Positions 44,553-55,764 of a stretch of 64,000 nt of DNA are shown in pieces. The translations under genes were made by a program, and so were the position numbers. Below the pieces are notes generated by a model, which was given only the letters and a program-made list of their open reading frames with translations, had not been told where the DNA came from and made no database searches. Position 1 is the first letter of the stretch, and every line of letters begins with the position of its first letter. The stretch spans positions 2,604,001 through 2,668,000 of the forward strand of contig OY725490.1 of NCBI GenBank assembly GCA_963281255.1, in the 5' to 3' direction. The stretch is from Aphrocallistes beatrix. Its lineage: Eukaryota > Porifera > Hexactinellida > Sceptrulophora > Aphrocallistidae.

Positions 44553-45058
44553 CCAAGGTTGAAACCGCTTCAACCAAATACCATTTTAACCGAATAATGG
44601 TCAAACCGAATAATTTGGTCAACCGAATAATTTGGTCAACCGAATATTTGGTCAACCGAATTATTTGGTCAACTGAATTATTTGGTCAACCGAATAATTT
44701 GGTTAACCAAATAATACTTGATTATATTTTTGCATAAATTTTTATCTATTATATAAATATTTATACAAAAATATAATCAAGTATAAGTAGGCCTATTAGA
44801 TTTATTTGTGTTCGGACCACCTCATGTAAGAACGTGTGATTGTATTGGGAAAGCATGCAAATTATTTGTTTGACCAAATATTCGGTTGACCAAATTATTC
44901 GGTTGACCAAATATTCGGTTGACCAAATATTCGGTTGACCAAATTATTTGGTTCTCAACCGAATACCAAATAATGATATTTGGTTACAAACCAAATATCA
45001 ATTATTTGCAAATAATATTTGGTTAAACCGAATAATCAACTATTCGGTTTCAACCCTG
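44553..45058. mobile_element. 506-bp foldback element with CCGAATAATTTGGTCAA repeats
   Basis: Starts CCAAGGTTGAAACCGCTTC and ends CTATTCGGTTTCAACCCTG. Each arm holds about six tandem copies of a roughly 17-bp unit, CCGAATAATTTGGTCAA on the left and its complement on the right. The centre is an AT-rich palindrome around AAAATATAATCAAGTAT. It belongs to the same family as 23910-24297. No coding capacity. Confidence 0.8.
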
Positions 45059-45395
45059 CAAAAATAATAACCAATATTGAAACATACATCATGCTAGGAT
45101 GAGTAACACGTAGCTTTTATATGTAAGATTGTTTCAACTATTTTTATTTAATTAACATTATACTTCAAGTTTATTTTGTTTATGATCAGAAGGATTAGTT
45201 TGAATACTTATTTGGTGTAAATGCTTTTACCGGTGTACGTAATTGATGAATCAGTTTCAATTCCTGAATTCTCAGCAACCACATGACATACGAGCTAACT
45301 GAAACTTGCATCTGTTTATTAGAACAATTTTATTTTTTTGATAATTATTCGTGCAAGGTACATTACAATAAAATTCATAATAATTAATATACATA

Positions 45396-45565
45396 CAGTC
45401 AGGATCGCTTAATATGAACCACCAGGGGACCAAAAAATATGTTCATAATAGAGATATTTCATATTAAGCGAACTTGGTTCAATACAAATCCTATCTAGAA
45501 AGTGAAATTGGGAGCAGGAGGTTAGTTCATAATAAACGAATGTTCATATTAAGCGACCCTGACTG
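45396..45565. mobile_element. 170-bp pogo-like MITE
   Basis: Ends CAGTCAGGATCGCTTAATAT and the complement of CAGTCAGGGTCGCTTAATAT are flanked by TA at 45394-45395 and 45566-45567. GTTCATATTAAGCG-type motifs recur inside. TA target and CAG...CTG ends fit pogo/Tigger-derived MITEs. Confidence 0.85.
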
Positions 45566-45743
45566 TATACAGAAATAAGTGTTTTTCCAAAACAAAAGAT
45601 AAATCCATTACTGACGCATGCTGAAAATATACCCCTGTGGTATAGGACTATTCCCTAGCTCTGGAACTAACATCTTTGTGTCCATCTGATCGTGAAATAG
45701 AATGTATATTCGAATTCAGAGGAGCTAATTTGACTCTTCAAAA

Positions 45744-48700
45744 ATGTCGACCAAATCGAGTAAGAACGAACTACAGGAATTCTGCGATGGGATGCGTTGG
45801 GAACATCCTCGGTACGAGAATATTGGGGAGAGTCCGCTCTTTTCGGTTCGTGTCGAGGTTCGGCGCGGGAACCAGGACACGGTGAGCGCAGTGGGCGAGC
45901 ACACCAGGAAGAAGGAAGCGGGGAAAATCGCCGCTAGGATCCTGCTGGATAAGTTGATGTCAGGGTCTCTTGGAGAGGAACAGATGCATGAAGAGGGGGC
46001 GAGTCTATCTGATCAGATCTCGGAAGCGTACCAGCAAGGGTGAGGAACTCATATTGTGCTATAGCAGTGCTCGACACATGTGGCAGGTTTGGAGGCCGTT
46101 CCCCCCGATACGTAGCGATAAGCCACCAAATTTGATTAACTTTGTTGTGTCTATTTCATGGCTTTACCACTTTTTTAATAAATTTATGAGTTCTATGGGC
46201 GATAAGGAGGATGAGTCTTGCCACTCTTGATTAACATAACGACAATGGCCTTACCAATTTTTGTGAGTTTCCGGCGGTAATGTATTTCTATTGCGGATCT
46301 GGAAGATGGCGATTCTTATCCACCAGAAAAGTAAAAGTTAGTAAAGGTATCCCACTAAAGCAGGTGTGTCAAACTTGGATAGTGGGCCAATTTCATAACC
46401 CCAGCTCTTCCCCGGCCCATGATAGAAATGAATAAATTTTAATTACTGATTCATTCAATTATAATATTTTTTCGCAACTGGCTGGCGGGCCACCTCTGAG
46501 CAACCTGCGGGCTATAAATGGCCCGCGGGCCACCAGTTTGACACGCCTGCACTAAAGTGTATTTTGTATTTCGTTGAGCACTGGTATTGGGTAGTATTTC
46601 CGTTTGTTTGTTTTTATTACTTTATTTTCAGAGATAACAAGCGCGCTGCGCGGCAAAACCCGTACCGAACCTGATATCAGTATTCTTGAATATCTGTCTT
46701 AGCGAATACCAGATCCTGATTTTCTGTTAGCGAACCGAATGCGAATACTGATAATGTTCGGTGCCCCAACAAAATACAAATACATTATAAATTACTGCAT
46801 TGGGCTTAGCTAACCAAATCAAAATATTCGCTTCTTGACTCTCCCTACCGGGTTGACAGAAATCAAAAACACTTTAATTTAAATATTTGTATTAACCAAT
46901 TCCTAATGTACTTACTTTGGCAAATCAGATTCGGCAGCAAACAATCTGAAATTATTCAGTTACCCAACGGGTCTAACCGAATACGAATACCGAATTAGCT
47001 AACCTATGTTATCCGAGTATGAACCGAAGATATCAGCATTCGATTTCAACTTTGCTATTTGTTAAATTTCAATTACTGTTATGCTACGTAATGTGATGAC
47101 GATTTATAGAAGAATAGTTATACCTTGTTAGGTGCCATAAAGGTTGATCCTAATCTTCGATGCCTTTCAATTTGTTTCTTATTGAAAAATTTCCCAGTCA
47201 ATGGATCTTATACTATGTAATCACATGGTTTCAGTTTAATGGATGGGCTGAGAATATAGTTTATTAATCATTGTACTCTGTAGAGCTTCGCCTCAGGTCT
47301 CTCCTTGGGGCAGTCGTTCCCCAAAATCTACAAAAAGCTTCATAAACTACAGAGCTCATCTGAACCAATACTGCCAGCAGAATAGCCTCACTCTAAGCTA
47401 TGACGACATGGACAATCTTCAGAGTTTGAGAAGGTATGAGTATAACTGTATGCAGTGTGTGTAAATTCACTTTTCGGATCTGTAATTTTGGGACCTTTAT
47501 TTTCCCCTCAATGCTCTATTTAATTATGAATATCGCGTCTATTGAGAGGTTCCCAGGTTAAATGTGCGTATAAACCTTATAGTGTATGAGTAAGAAATTG
47601 TCCCACCCGACCGTTTGAGGATCCCTTGGTTAAAAGACATTTCAAGATTTTTTAGTATATTTTATTGAGCATGTGAGAAATAAACCTATATATTTAAGGA
47701 AAAATATACGAACAAAATAGAAGCTAGATTTACTATAGCCAAACACAAAAATGTACCGAAACCTCCAATCGTACTTAGCAAATAATAGAACAAATTGATC
47801 ACACAGAACATGCAAGCGTTGCATATCAGATTCGTGATAGGTAACGATATTTCGCGATAAGAGACGATTAGAATCGCATTTAAAGAATAGTAGGTTATAC
47901 CCCAACCAAGAGAATATGCAAACGCATAGAGTGCAATGTTTAATATCGGCCAAAATGAGATCATTCGACAAAGATGTGAACTTTCATATGTGCAGTGGAA
48001 GTACCTATCTGAAACGAGGTAATAGACAGACATGGAGAGGTGGGATAGAGCTTGCAGGACATTCCCTGCTATTATTTGCCATTTCAATTTACAAAATTTA
48101 AGGATGATCATGGAAACGATTGCACCTGCTGTTAAGAATATCGGATAGAAGAGGGATGCCACTTTTGGATCCATTCCTTGCTGGTTTTCTAGGATGTGTG
48201 ATGAGAACGACACCATAGCTTCGTGCCCACCCAACTCCTTGAAACATGCAAATGCAGTCATGAGGAGGATGGGCTTCAACACTTTCCATTTCCGTAACGC
48301 CTTAATGCTATCAACCCATGTAAACTGCTTATTGAAAATATCATTTCGGATGTTATGTAGCTCAGCATCTGCGTCAAAGTCTTTCCCATGTAAGTAGAGT
48401 AGGGTCTGTTTTCCTCGTTCGTCTAGTCCTTGACTGACGTACCATTCAGGTGATAGAGGGTTGACTGAGAGCAGAAAAACGAGAACAAGAAGAGTTAGCA
48501 GACCTATTACTGCCAACCACCGAAACGAAAGAAAAATTCCTAACGCATAAACAAAGAAAAGTGAAATTCTGAAACAGAATCCAGAAATCCCGCCTAAAAC
48601 CTTTCGCTGACTACTGCAGCTTATCTCTCCAATGTACAATTGGGAGAAGAACCCCGCGAAACCAGAACCTATTCCAACGAGAAACACTCCTGAAATGATC

Positions 48701-50498
48701 AAACAAGCTGAGTTAGCACTGATTATCATCAACCATCCGCTTGCCCCTACAACCGAGCTTAAGACCACCAGTAAGTTGCTATTCAGCTGGGCCTGCAGAC
48801 AGAAAAGCATCACAATGTTGCCTATATTTAGTCCCACAATAGAAATAGACGCAAATACTGACAAAATCTCTTTACTAATGATTTCCTCTTCTATAAGCTG
48901 TTTCCAAGTAGGAGAAATGAATCCCAAAATAAATACTATTTCGAAGATGGCAACATAGCTTGTAGATGCTGCGAAATACGTAGGAATCTCAGACCTCATG
49001 ATTTTACAAGTTAATTAATTTTATTAATTCAAAGTATTCCTAGCATAAAATTTACTTATATCAATTATTTTAATTTTATGAAACTTGAAAACGTGCCTAC
49101 AATATTAAAATTGATAAAGGACGTACTTAATTTTTCTTTTACCAGAGCGCCAATTCAGAACTACTTAAATAAATCCTTACATTATTAGATTTGTTGTAGT
49201 TTTCTTTTGATAATGCACTCGTGAATGCAATTTCAACAATACAATTTCCAGTCAGGCCCATAGTAATTATTTTATGATGAATAATCAACAAATCTACGCT
49301 ATGGACGTCCTATTAAATATACAAGATTTCTTCACCTCGGGTAAAGCACTAATATGGTTGTGATAATAATATAGCGTTTATGTACCATCAATTATTTCTA
49401 AAGCAGTTACTATCATAACATACTAAAATGAACAAATATATATCGGGGAAGTGAATATAGCTTTGATCAGTGGAACTTGTTTGGGAAATAACATTCTCAC
49501 TTGGTATCAGGGCGCCTTTGTGGAATGCCTCGATGACAACTGTATTGCAAGGGCAGGGGATAGACTGATATAACTTATTTAATAGCTTATTTAATACAAT
49601 CGACTCCGCTTAATTGGGACAAGTCTCCAGGAACAGTATAGTTCCTATACACAGAAACTAATACTAAATTTCATCGGTTAATTGGGAACTCCGCTTAATC
49701 GGCACAAAATATCGATACCCAATGTGTGTCCCGATTAAGCGGAGTTGAGTAATGTAAAAATAGGTACTAAATGAATTTGAATATAATCACCAAAATCTGT
49801 TTAAAATCAGTATAGATTAATTTGAAATTAGTTCAGATTTTTTCTCTAGATTCTCGACCAAGGTAACCATTGAAGGCAGTCCTGCTCCTGCAATAGGGTC
49901 TGGAGACAGTAAGAAGGAAGCGAACGAAGAAGCGGCAATGCAAATGTGGAACAGTTTAAAGCTTCAAGAAAATAAGTCTTCTTCTACTACTACTACATCT
50001 TACGACGATAACCCGCCTAAAATATTATACAAAGACCCGTTGATTGGTTTGCAACAGTTTGGGTCTTTGCCTCTATTAAACCTGAATGACTCAAATGCGA
50101 GTATTTTCCAAAATGAGTTCGATCCTAACTCGCCTTCAAACCTGAATAATCTTAATATTGATTCTGATAATGAGAATGATAAGGACAACGGAAATAATGA
50201 GAATTCAGCTTCTATTGATCGGGATTATGTTGGAACTCTTACAGACAATTTTAAAAACACAGAAATGGACATCAATTTCGTTCCCATTCCTTTTGAAACG
50301 CAGAAAGTGGATGAGCATTTCTACTTCGTGTCCGTTGGTGTGCAAGGAGATGTTCCACTCGTGGCTGGGCATGGTAAAGGTTCTTCTGAAGAAGAAGCGA
50401 AAAACGCAGCAGCGAAGGATTGTCTCGAGTTATGTGTGGACGCAGATAGTACCAAGTTATTTAACGATGTCATTGATAAAACTAATTTGAACTCATGA
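45744..50498 (+). CDS. dsRNA-binding protein 1 (3 exons, multi-dsRBD)
   Basis: Exons 45744-46039, 47314-47433 and 49850-50498 join with phase-2 introns to 354 codons. Residues about 7-72 form a dsRBD (NELQEFC ... GEHTRKKEAGKIAARILLDKL). A second dsRBD spans exons 2-3 (FINYRAHLNQYCQQ ... SGDSKKEANEEAAMQMWNSL). A third, weaker one near the C-terminus has FYFVSVGVQG ... KGSSEEEAKNAAAKDCLEL. An acidic Asn/Asp-rich linker separates the last two. The exon 2 acceptor was chosen at GGGGCAG (47311-47313), because the CCTCAG 15 bases upstream breaks the frame. The gene binds double-stranded RNA by family; no catalytic domain is present. Intron 2 encloses an antisense transporter gene. Its C-terminal half resembles dsRBP 3. 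This is the first of four such genes in a row. Confidence 0.8.
46361..46549. mobile_element. 189-bp hAT-type MITE in dsRBP1 intron 1
   Basis: Begins CAGGTGTGTCAAACTTGG and ends CCAGTTTGACACGCCTG. CACTAAAG is duplicated exactly at 46353-46360 and 46550-46557. The interior is GC-rich with GGGCCA and TGGCCCGCGGGCCA motifs. Eight-base duplication and CAG...CTG ends indicate hAT. Confidence 0.9.
46650..47060. mobile_element. Degenerate AACCGAATA-type element in dsRBP1 intron 1
   Basis: Scattered GAACCGAATGCGAATACTG, ACCGAATACGAATACCG and CATTCGATTTCAAC motifs resemble the family at 23.9 and 44.6 kb, in a more decayed state. Borders are uncertain. Confidence 0.5.
47686..48999 (-). CDS. MFS sugar-transporter-like protein (nested, antisense)
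   Basis: A 437-aa polytopic membrane protein with about 12 hydrophobic segments. It resembles the SLC2/facilitated sugar (trehalose/glucose) transporter family of the major facilitator superfamily. Supporting signs are the order of segments, a Gly-rich LVGIGSGFAGFFSQLYIGEIS stretch (given in part) after the fourth segment, and a cytoplasmic loop after segment 6 beginning LSPEWYVSQGLDERGKQTL, matching the PESPRWL motif region. Some hallmark motifs (GRR, PETKG) are not seen, and the protein ends right after the last segment, so it is shorter than the usual 460-500 and divergent; substrate unknown. It is a single exon lying wholly inside intron 2 of dsRBP1 on the opposite strand. Confidence 0.8.
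   Translation of the reverse strand: MRSEIPTYFAASTSYVAIFEIVFILGFISPTWKQLIEEEIISKEILSVFASISIVGLNIGNIVMLFCLQAQLNSNLLVVLSSVVGASGWLMIISANSACLIISGVFLVGIGSGFAGFFSQLYIGEISCSSQRKVLGGISGFCFRISLFFVYALGIFLSFRWLAVIGLLTLLVLVFLLSVNPLSPEWYVSQGLDERGKQTLLYLHGKDFDADAELHNIRNDIFNKQFTWVDSIKALRKWKVLKPILLMTAFACFKELGGHEAMVSFSSHILENQQGMDPKVASLFYPIFLTAGAIVSMIILKFCKLKWQIIAGNVLQALSHLSMSVYYLVSDRYFHCTYESSHLCRMISFWPILNIALYAFAYSLGWGITYYSLNAILIVSYREISLPITNLICNACMFCVINLFYYLLSTIGGFGTFLCLAIVNLASILFVYFSLNI
49597..49749. mobile_element. 153-bp pogo-like MITE in dsRBP1 intron 2
   Basis: The left end CAATCGACTCCGCTTAATTG and right end CGATTAAGCGGAGTTGAG are inverted partners next to TA (49595-49596 and 49750-49751). The same CCGCTTAAT core occurs in the 45.4 kb element but the families differ. 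It sits about 100 bases before the exon 3 acceptor. Confidence 0.75.
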
Positions 50499-50654
50499 GA
50501 TTATTAACTTTTATTTTTGTCAATATCATTGAAGGAATATAATTTCTCAATGTTTCTATTAAAGTTATATTTTATAGTTTTAATCAGTTAAAATATCAAG
50601 AATTTTTTACATTTTTGAGGTTTTATTTAGCTCAAAAAGAATACATTTGAAATA

Positions 50655-51625
50655 ATGGCAACGAACCTACCAGCTGAACAGTCGCCTCAACAAAAACTTC
50701 TTGATTTCTGTTCAAAAAGCAAACTTCCTATTCCTCAGTTCCAAAAACAGACTTCAAAAATAGGATTTTACAAGGTCCTAGTCTGGGTGGAACTTCCTAT
50801 CGCAGGTTTGGATGAGCCGAAACGGTTCGAACAAGAAGTAACCTGTTCCAAGAGGAAAGAAGCTGAGTCCGAAGCTTCCTCGCAACTGCTAGCTCAGTTA
50901 CAGGATTGGCTATCAGAAAATACACCTCCAGACACCAGTCAATCAAAAAACAAACTAAATTTATTAATCCAACAGAACGATACAAAATTTCGCGCTCCAA
51001 GATACGATCATGACGATTCAATAGAAGCACTGTACTTTCAGTGTAAAGTGGTGGTAGCTGACGCTGCTATTCCTGATATGGAATATTCCGAGGTAGGAAG
51101 AGGAAGGACGAAGAAGTGAGTTAGGATTTCACCAATTAAAACTTTTTTTATTTTCATACTTGTATAGTATAGCTACAATCTACTACTAAGTCTTGTATCT
51201 TCACGTTTCTGATATGTTAAAATAGAGATTAATGTGATTATTTATTCAATATTAATGAATGTAGGGATGCTGAGAAGGATGCTGCATACAAAATAACTCC
51301 CAAATTGCGAGAAATCATCAAAGAAAGTATGACACCTTCATCATCCGGTGATAAAGTAGAAGAATTAAACCAGAAGTTTGAATTCCCAGAACACCAGTTG
51401 CAATATGAGCAGTTCCAGCCTGACGATACTGACTCTCTACTCAGTATCTGTAAGCTGTCGATAACCAAGGACGGCCAGCCCATCCTGATAGTTGCGGTGT
51501 GTACTGCCGCGAACGAAGAAGAGGCTAGGCAATTATGTGCGGAAATGTTCTTACAGAACTTCGAAATAATACAGCAGAGATTGGGAGAGACAAAATCGGA
51601 TCAGAATGGCTCCACATTTGATTAG
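50655..51625 (+). CDS. dsRNA-binding protein 2 (2 exons)
   Basis: Exons 50655-51115 and 51265-51625 join at a phase-2 intron to 273 codons. The first dsRBD covers about residues 12-85 (QKLLDFCSKSKLP ... SKRKEAESEASSQLLAQL). After a TPPDTS linker, a second dsRBD (about 98-165) is interrupted by the intron at TKK/DAEKDAAY. The C-terminal block (QKFEFPEHQL ... PDD ... VCTAANEEEARQLCAEMF) has the helix-end signature of a third, degenerate dsRBD. The protein is a close relative of dsRBP4, with identical block order. The ATG lies 157 bases after the stop of dsRBP1. Role inferred only from dsRBDs: binding of structured RNA. Confidence 0.85.
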
Positions 51626-52689
51626 CTCTACCTTACATGAACACGCGTTATTTATAATTCTATTTTATAATATACTATATCATAGTACAGTGATAGTTTC
51701 TAATTTTCTTTCAAATAGAAGTTTTTCCAAATATTGGAATCACTTATTGTATTAATTAATTATTATCCTAGCATTGGGAAATTTGTAATATATGTTAGGG
51801 TATTGTAATATATGTTCTCTCCAGGATTTTCTGACGGGGGAGCACAGCTCCAGCGGTCTAGGGAGCTCTGTAAGCCACCCAGTAGAGTCCAGGGGCAAAG
51901 CTCTTGGAAGCTAACAAAAATGATTCATCGAAGTTAGGATATACGTACTTCTCGAGAAAATGACAAAATAAATACAAAATTTCGTATGTTAAATCCTGAC
52001 GGTGGGGCACGTGCCCCCTGGCCTACGCTACTGCGTATCGGCACCTATATACAATAGTCGAATATCAGCATTCATTGTGGTCTACAACCAAAGGATTATC
52101 TAGGAGCGCGAGACGCTCCTTTAGGCGTATGATTGTAAGCCAGAAAGTGTTTAGGAGCGTGAAAATTTAGAATATTATCCAATTTACCCTATATTATGTT
52201 ATTTATCGATTTAGGCGTATGAACATTTATGAGTTTTAGACTAGGAGCATATCTCTGGAGGGCTGTATAATGGCCTGTCTACATCGCTATTGCAAGTTGC
52301 AACTGCATTTTATCCACTGATAGTCATTGATATCTGTTATATTAGACATTATATATAGATTTATGTATTCAAAAGGGGTATGTCATCTTTCCGAAGGGGT
52401 AATGGCCGATAAGCCTTAAAAGAGGAAGGCGTATCGGCCCGATATGCCATAATGGGCTGAGGAGAATCCTGTATGGTTTATAGAAAATTCTACGATTTCC
52501 CAAATACTCTTATTACAATTGTAAAAGTTGTGCACCTAAATGGTGTATAGCGATAAATTTACAATGTAACTCAGACCTGTGTGTTGTTGGATATCTAGAT
52601 GTTGGATGCTGTAGAGTCTGACTACTGAGCAATATTTCATGAGAAATAAACTTGTCAAATTGTCATATCAATCCCATGACACCGTTACC
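51626..52689. other. Intergenic region between dsRBP2 and dsRBP3
   Basis: No gene. It contains GC-rich remnants of DNA transposons. TGACGGGGGAGCACAGC (about 51832) and GGTGGGGCACGTGCCCCCTG followed by GCCTACGCTACTG (about 52001-52033) look like the two ends of a hAT-type element. TAGGAGCG/CGCTCCT motifs at 52100-52160 resemble the 40.6 kb insert. Confidence 0.5.
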
Positions 52690-54982
52690 ATGGCTACGAA
52701 CTCTGAATTAGCCGGGAAACTCCAGATATTAGACTTCTGCGCTAAAAATAAAATCCCACTTCCTGAATTTGAGAGACAGTCTCTAGTCACAGGCAGTTAC
52801 ACAGTTCTCGTTTGGTTAGAAGTCCCGATCGTCGGTTCGGATGAACTTAAACGGTTTGAAGAGAAGGCAACAGCTGGGAAAAAGCGCGATGCAGAGAATC
52901 AAGCTTCTCTAGCCATTCTTCACCGGGCACAGAGTTGGCTAGCCTCATACACCCCACCTGACCTTGGCAATATTAGACAGAAGTTAATGGTGCTGATACA
53001 GCGAAATAAGCTTCGATTCAGTCCTGCCTCGTTTGATTCTGAACAGATCGAATCACTCTCTTGTTCTTACCAGTGCACAGTTGTAGTGTCAGATGCTGTA
53101 CTCGACAAGAAGTATACAGTAGTAGGAGTGGGAAAAGGGAAGAAGTGAGATATTGAGTATTTTCAATTTTACATCATGACAACTTCTCAATGCGAAATTA
53201 ATATAAAGTTAATTTTTGCCTAAATATATACTGTTTCACAAACATAACTGACCATAACCTACTGGATATATATGTAGTAGGCTATGAACTAACAAATATC
53301 ACATCTCTTATGTATATTATTGTATATTATCGTGTATAATGTACCAGGGATGCGGAGAAAGATGGAGCATATAGGATGATGAGTCTGCTAGAAGGAGTGT
53401 GTGCATCATCAGGATCAGGAAGCAGTTCGGAGCTCAGTGCATCAGCAGCAGGAGCTGTTGCACAAAACTTGATGCTTCAACTCAAGTAATGTTTCTAAAT
53501 TATTTGACATATTTTTAAGATAAAACGCATAATTTTAATTACTTATTAAAACTTTGTTACAATCCCTGATTCAGATCTCGATGTGTTCGCTTCTGTCCTT
53601 CACTACTCTCTTTATTTTGACTGCAACAATGGACATGAAACATGACACTGAATTTGTTACCCAATTTGTTTCCTGACTCAGGGCCGGCGCCACTGGGGGT
53701 GTCCTGGGTGTCCAGACACCCACTGCGTCCTGTTTTATCATATTGTACAATATGTATCCCTCCATAAATGGACACCCACTTTCAGAGAAATCCCTCTTAG
53801 GACACCCACTGCCGATAAAACATGGCGCCGGCCATGTGACTAATATGCCTTTAAATTTCAATAACGCTTTTCGATAATAGGCAATGAACAAACATTCTTA
53901 AGTTATCGCTAAACACAAGAAATTGTATATTTAACCTATTATGGTTAACGCTACAATAACAATGCTAGATACTTTTCAGGTCCTCCAAAGCTCCAAACTT
54001 GGTGGTCCCCATCATCTGCGCTTATATGAGCCTCTAGACAGACTTCACATTTGTTTTAAATATTTTTCCTAGATCTCTCCAGTCTAGCTCTCCCACCACC
54101 TCTCCTACTAAGCCTTCAGCCGCTATGAATAAGAACTTCATCAATTTCAGATCTAAACTGAACCAGTACTGCCAGCAGAACTGTTTGAATCCAAACTACA
54201 CAGAGGTTGATGATGACCAGAATATTCATAGGTATGAGTACTTAGTACGTGTATTGAAAGTAGAATATTAATACAAAAAATGAAAGAATTTCGAGTTTTA
54301 AATGAAAATTACGAAAAAACTGGATAAGATAGAAAAAATGTTCTGTAGCAACTTCGTTCAGAATCAACTTCTCCATCTAGTGGCATTGATTTAGTGAATC
54401 TTGTCATTTCTCTGTACTAGATTCATTGTACCTTTTTTCCAGTATCAGATTTCCAATGTATAATGTAACAGTAAATTCTTCAGATTCTCAACAAAACTTT
54501 CAATCGAAGGCATTCCAAATCCGACACGAGGATACGGCAGCAGTAAGAAAGAGGCGAGTGAGGAAGCAGCTAAGTTAATGTGGAACAGTTTACCTGTCAG
54601 CAACCAATCCCCACGCGAACCTCAAACTTCTAAAGAGAGTGAGTTTAATCCAAATATGCTCTTATCAGTCTTGGAGCTGAATAACCCTAATATTCCGCTG
54701 TTTGCACCTGAAGAGAATACTATGGAAATCCAAGTAGAGGAAGATTATATTCAAAACCTGGAGGATAAATTTGAGAATTTTGTTGTCCAATTCGTTGCAA
54801 TACCCTTTGACTCAGATGAATACTTCTATTTCGCGTCTGTTGCTAAGAAAGGTGAAAACCCTTTCTTAGCTGGACATGGAAGGGCCTCCTCTGAAAAAGA
54901 AGCGAAAAACTTGGCTGCGAAGAATTGTCTGGAGTTATATGTTGAAAGAGAAGTGGACGATATCATCCAGGATGATTCATAG
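52690..54982 (+). CDS. dsRNA-binding protein 3 (4 exons, mosaic)
   Basis: Exons 52690-53144, 53348-53485, 54088-54231 and 54484-54982, all joined in phase 2, give 411 codons. The N-terminal half matches dsRBP2 and dsRBP4: dsRBD one with LQILDFCAKNKIP ... KRDAENQASLAIL, a TPPDLG linker, and dsRBD two split at GKK/DAEKDGAY. The C-terminal half matches dsRBP1: FINFRSKLNQYCQQ, an intron at the same codon, SSKKEASEEAAKLMWNSL, then EYFYFASVAKKG ... EKEAKNLAAKNCLEL. A Ser/Ala-rich linker at the end of exon 2 joins the halves. The start was set by alignment with MATN of dsRBP2 and a good context (ACCATGG); an in-frame ATG at 52639 is the alternative. No catalytic domain. Confidence 0.82.
53679..53835. 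mobile_element. hAT-like MITE in dsRBP3 intron 2
   Basis: The left end CAGGGCCGGCGCCACTGG and right end ATGGCGCCGGCCATG are imperfect inverted partners. Inside, GGACACCCACT is repeated in both orientations. TGACT flanks both sides, but a full 8-bp duplication is not clear. Its ends resemble the element at 57219-57356. Confidence 0.6.
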
Positions 54983-55764
54983 ATATTTTTCTAATGAGCT
55001 CAACAGTTTATGTGCTTTTAACATTATATTTGTAAATTTATGCTACGATCAAATTGTTCAGTTCAAAACGACTTCTGCTTATTCCATTTTTATTGATTTG
55101 GGAAGAAGAGTTAATCTGTATACTAATAAATGTAATCCATCACTTTTATTGTGTTTTGCCTTATATTAATCCTTACTATTAAAACTCGATTAATATATAT
55201 ATATATATCTGTAACGAATTGATTGAAGAAACTGCCAGGTACAGAAAGTCTTTTGGCTATGGCTCCACTAAGTTCTGAGCTCCGACGAAAATGTCGACTC
55301 ACCATGAAATTATGACGTAATTGTCACCATTTTTATAATTAGAAATTTCAGTTTATCGACTATAACTCAGCCATTTATGATAGAAGGCTGAAATTTTAAT
55401 AGAATTTGTATATTAATATATCTCAAATATGATGCAACTCTCTACTCTCATCAAAAATGATAACGTTTTTGTTATTACGTCATCATTACGCATCAAAAAT
55501 CGAAAAATTGACAAATTTGATGATTTTTCGAGTGATATCGATTTTAACAGTAAGACAGACATATTTAGAGATGTTATCTCCCTTATAATCAATCAATGTG
55601 AGTTCAGGCTCCTCCGGTGGACACAAAGTGTCCGCCAGCCGCGCAGCGCAAACAAGCGAAGTGCGCTTGTTAGTTTAAATACGTAATATGTGATTTGTTT
55701 TAAACTTTGAATGAGTGCAATGTCATTCCAATAGCCTAACACATCTGTCCTCTTCTCTAACTAA
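54983..55764. other. Intergenic region between dsRBP3 and PUDP
   Basis: Mostly filled by the Helitron-like element at 55170-55670. The last 94 bases before the PUDP ATG should include its promoter or 5' UTR. No other gene seen. Confidence 0.6.
55170..55670 (+). mobile_element. Helitron-like non-autonomous element
   Basis: Begins TCCTTACTATTAAAACTCG and ends GCGAAGTGCGCTTGT. It is the closest relative of 36798-37335, sharing the CTGTAACGAATTGATTGAAG and AAAATGTCGACTCACCATG stretches and the CACAAAGTGTCCGCCAGCCG block before the terminal hairpin. Non-coding. Confidence 0.6.

Larger units (their letters stand above)
43444..45743. other. Intergenic region with two MITEs
   Basis: Contains the long AACCGAATA-type foldback (44553-45058) and a pogo-like MITE (45396-45565). 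The 99-codon open frame at 43921-44220 has no recognised domain and is doubtful. The rest is AT-rich without a gene. Confidence 0.6.

Noticed and set aside
44553-45058. Simple satellite
   Set aside because: The units switch strand at a centre and the whole has inverted ends, so it is a foldback transposon rather than a plain satellite.
50158-50490. Second frame overlapping dsRBP1 exon 3
   Set aside because: Out of frame with the dsRBD sequence and without features.
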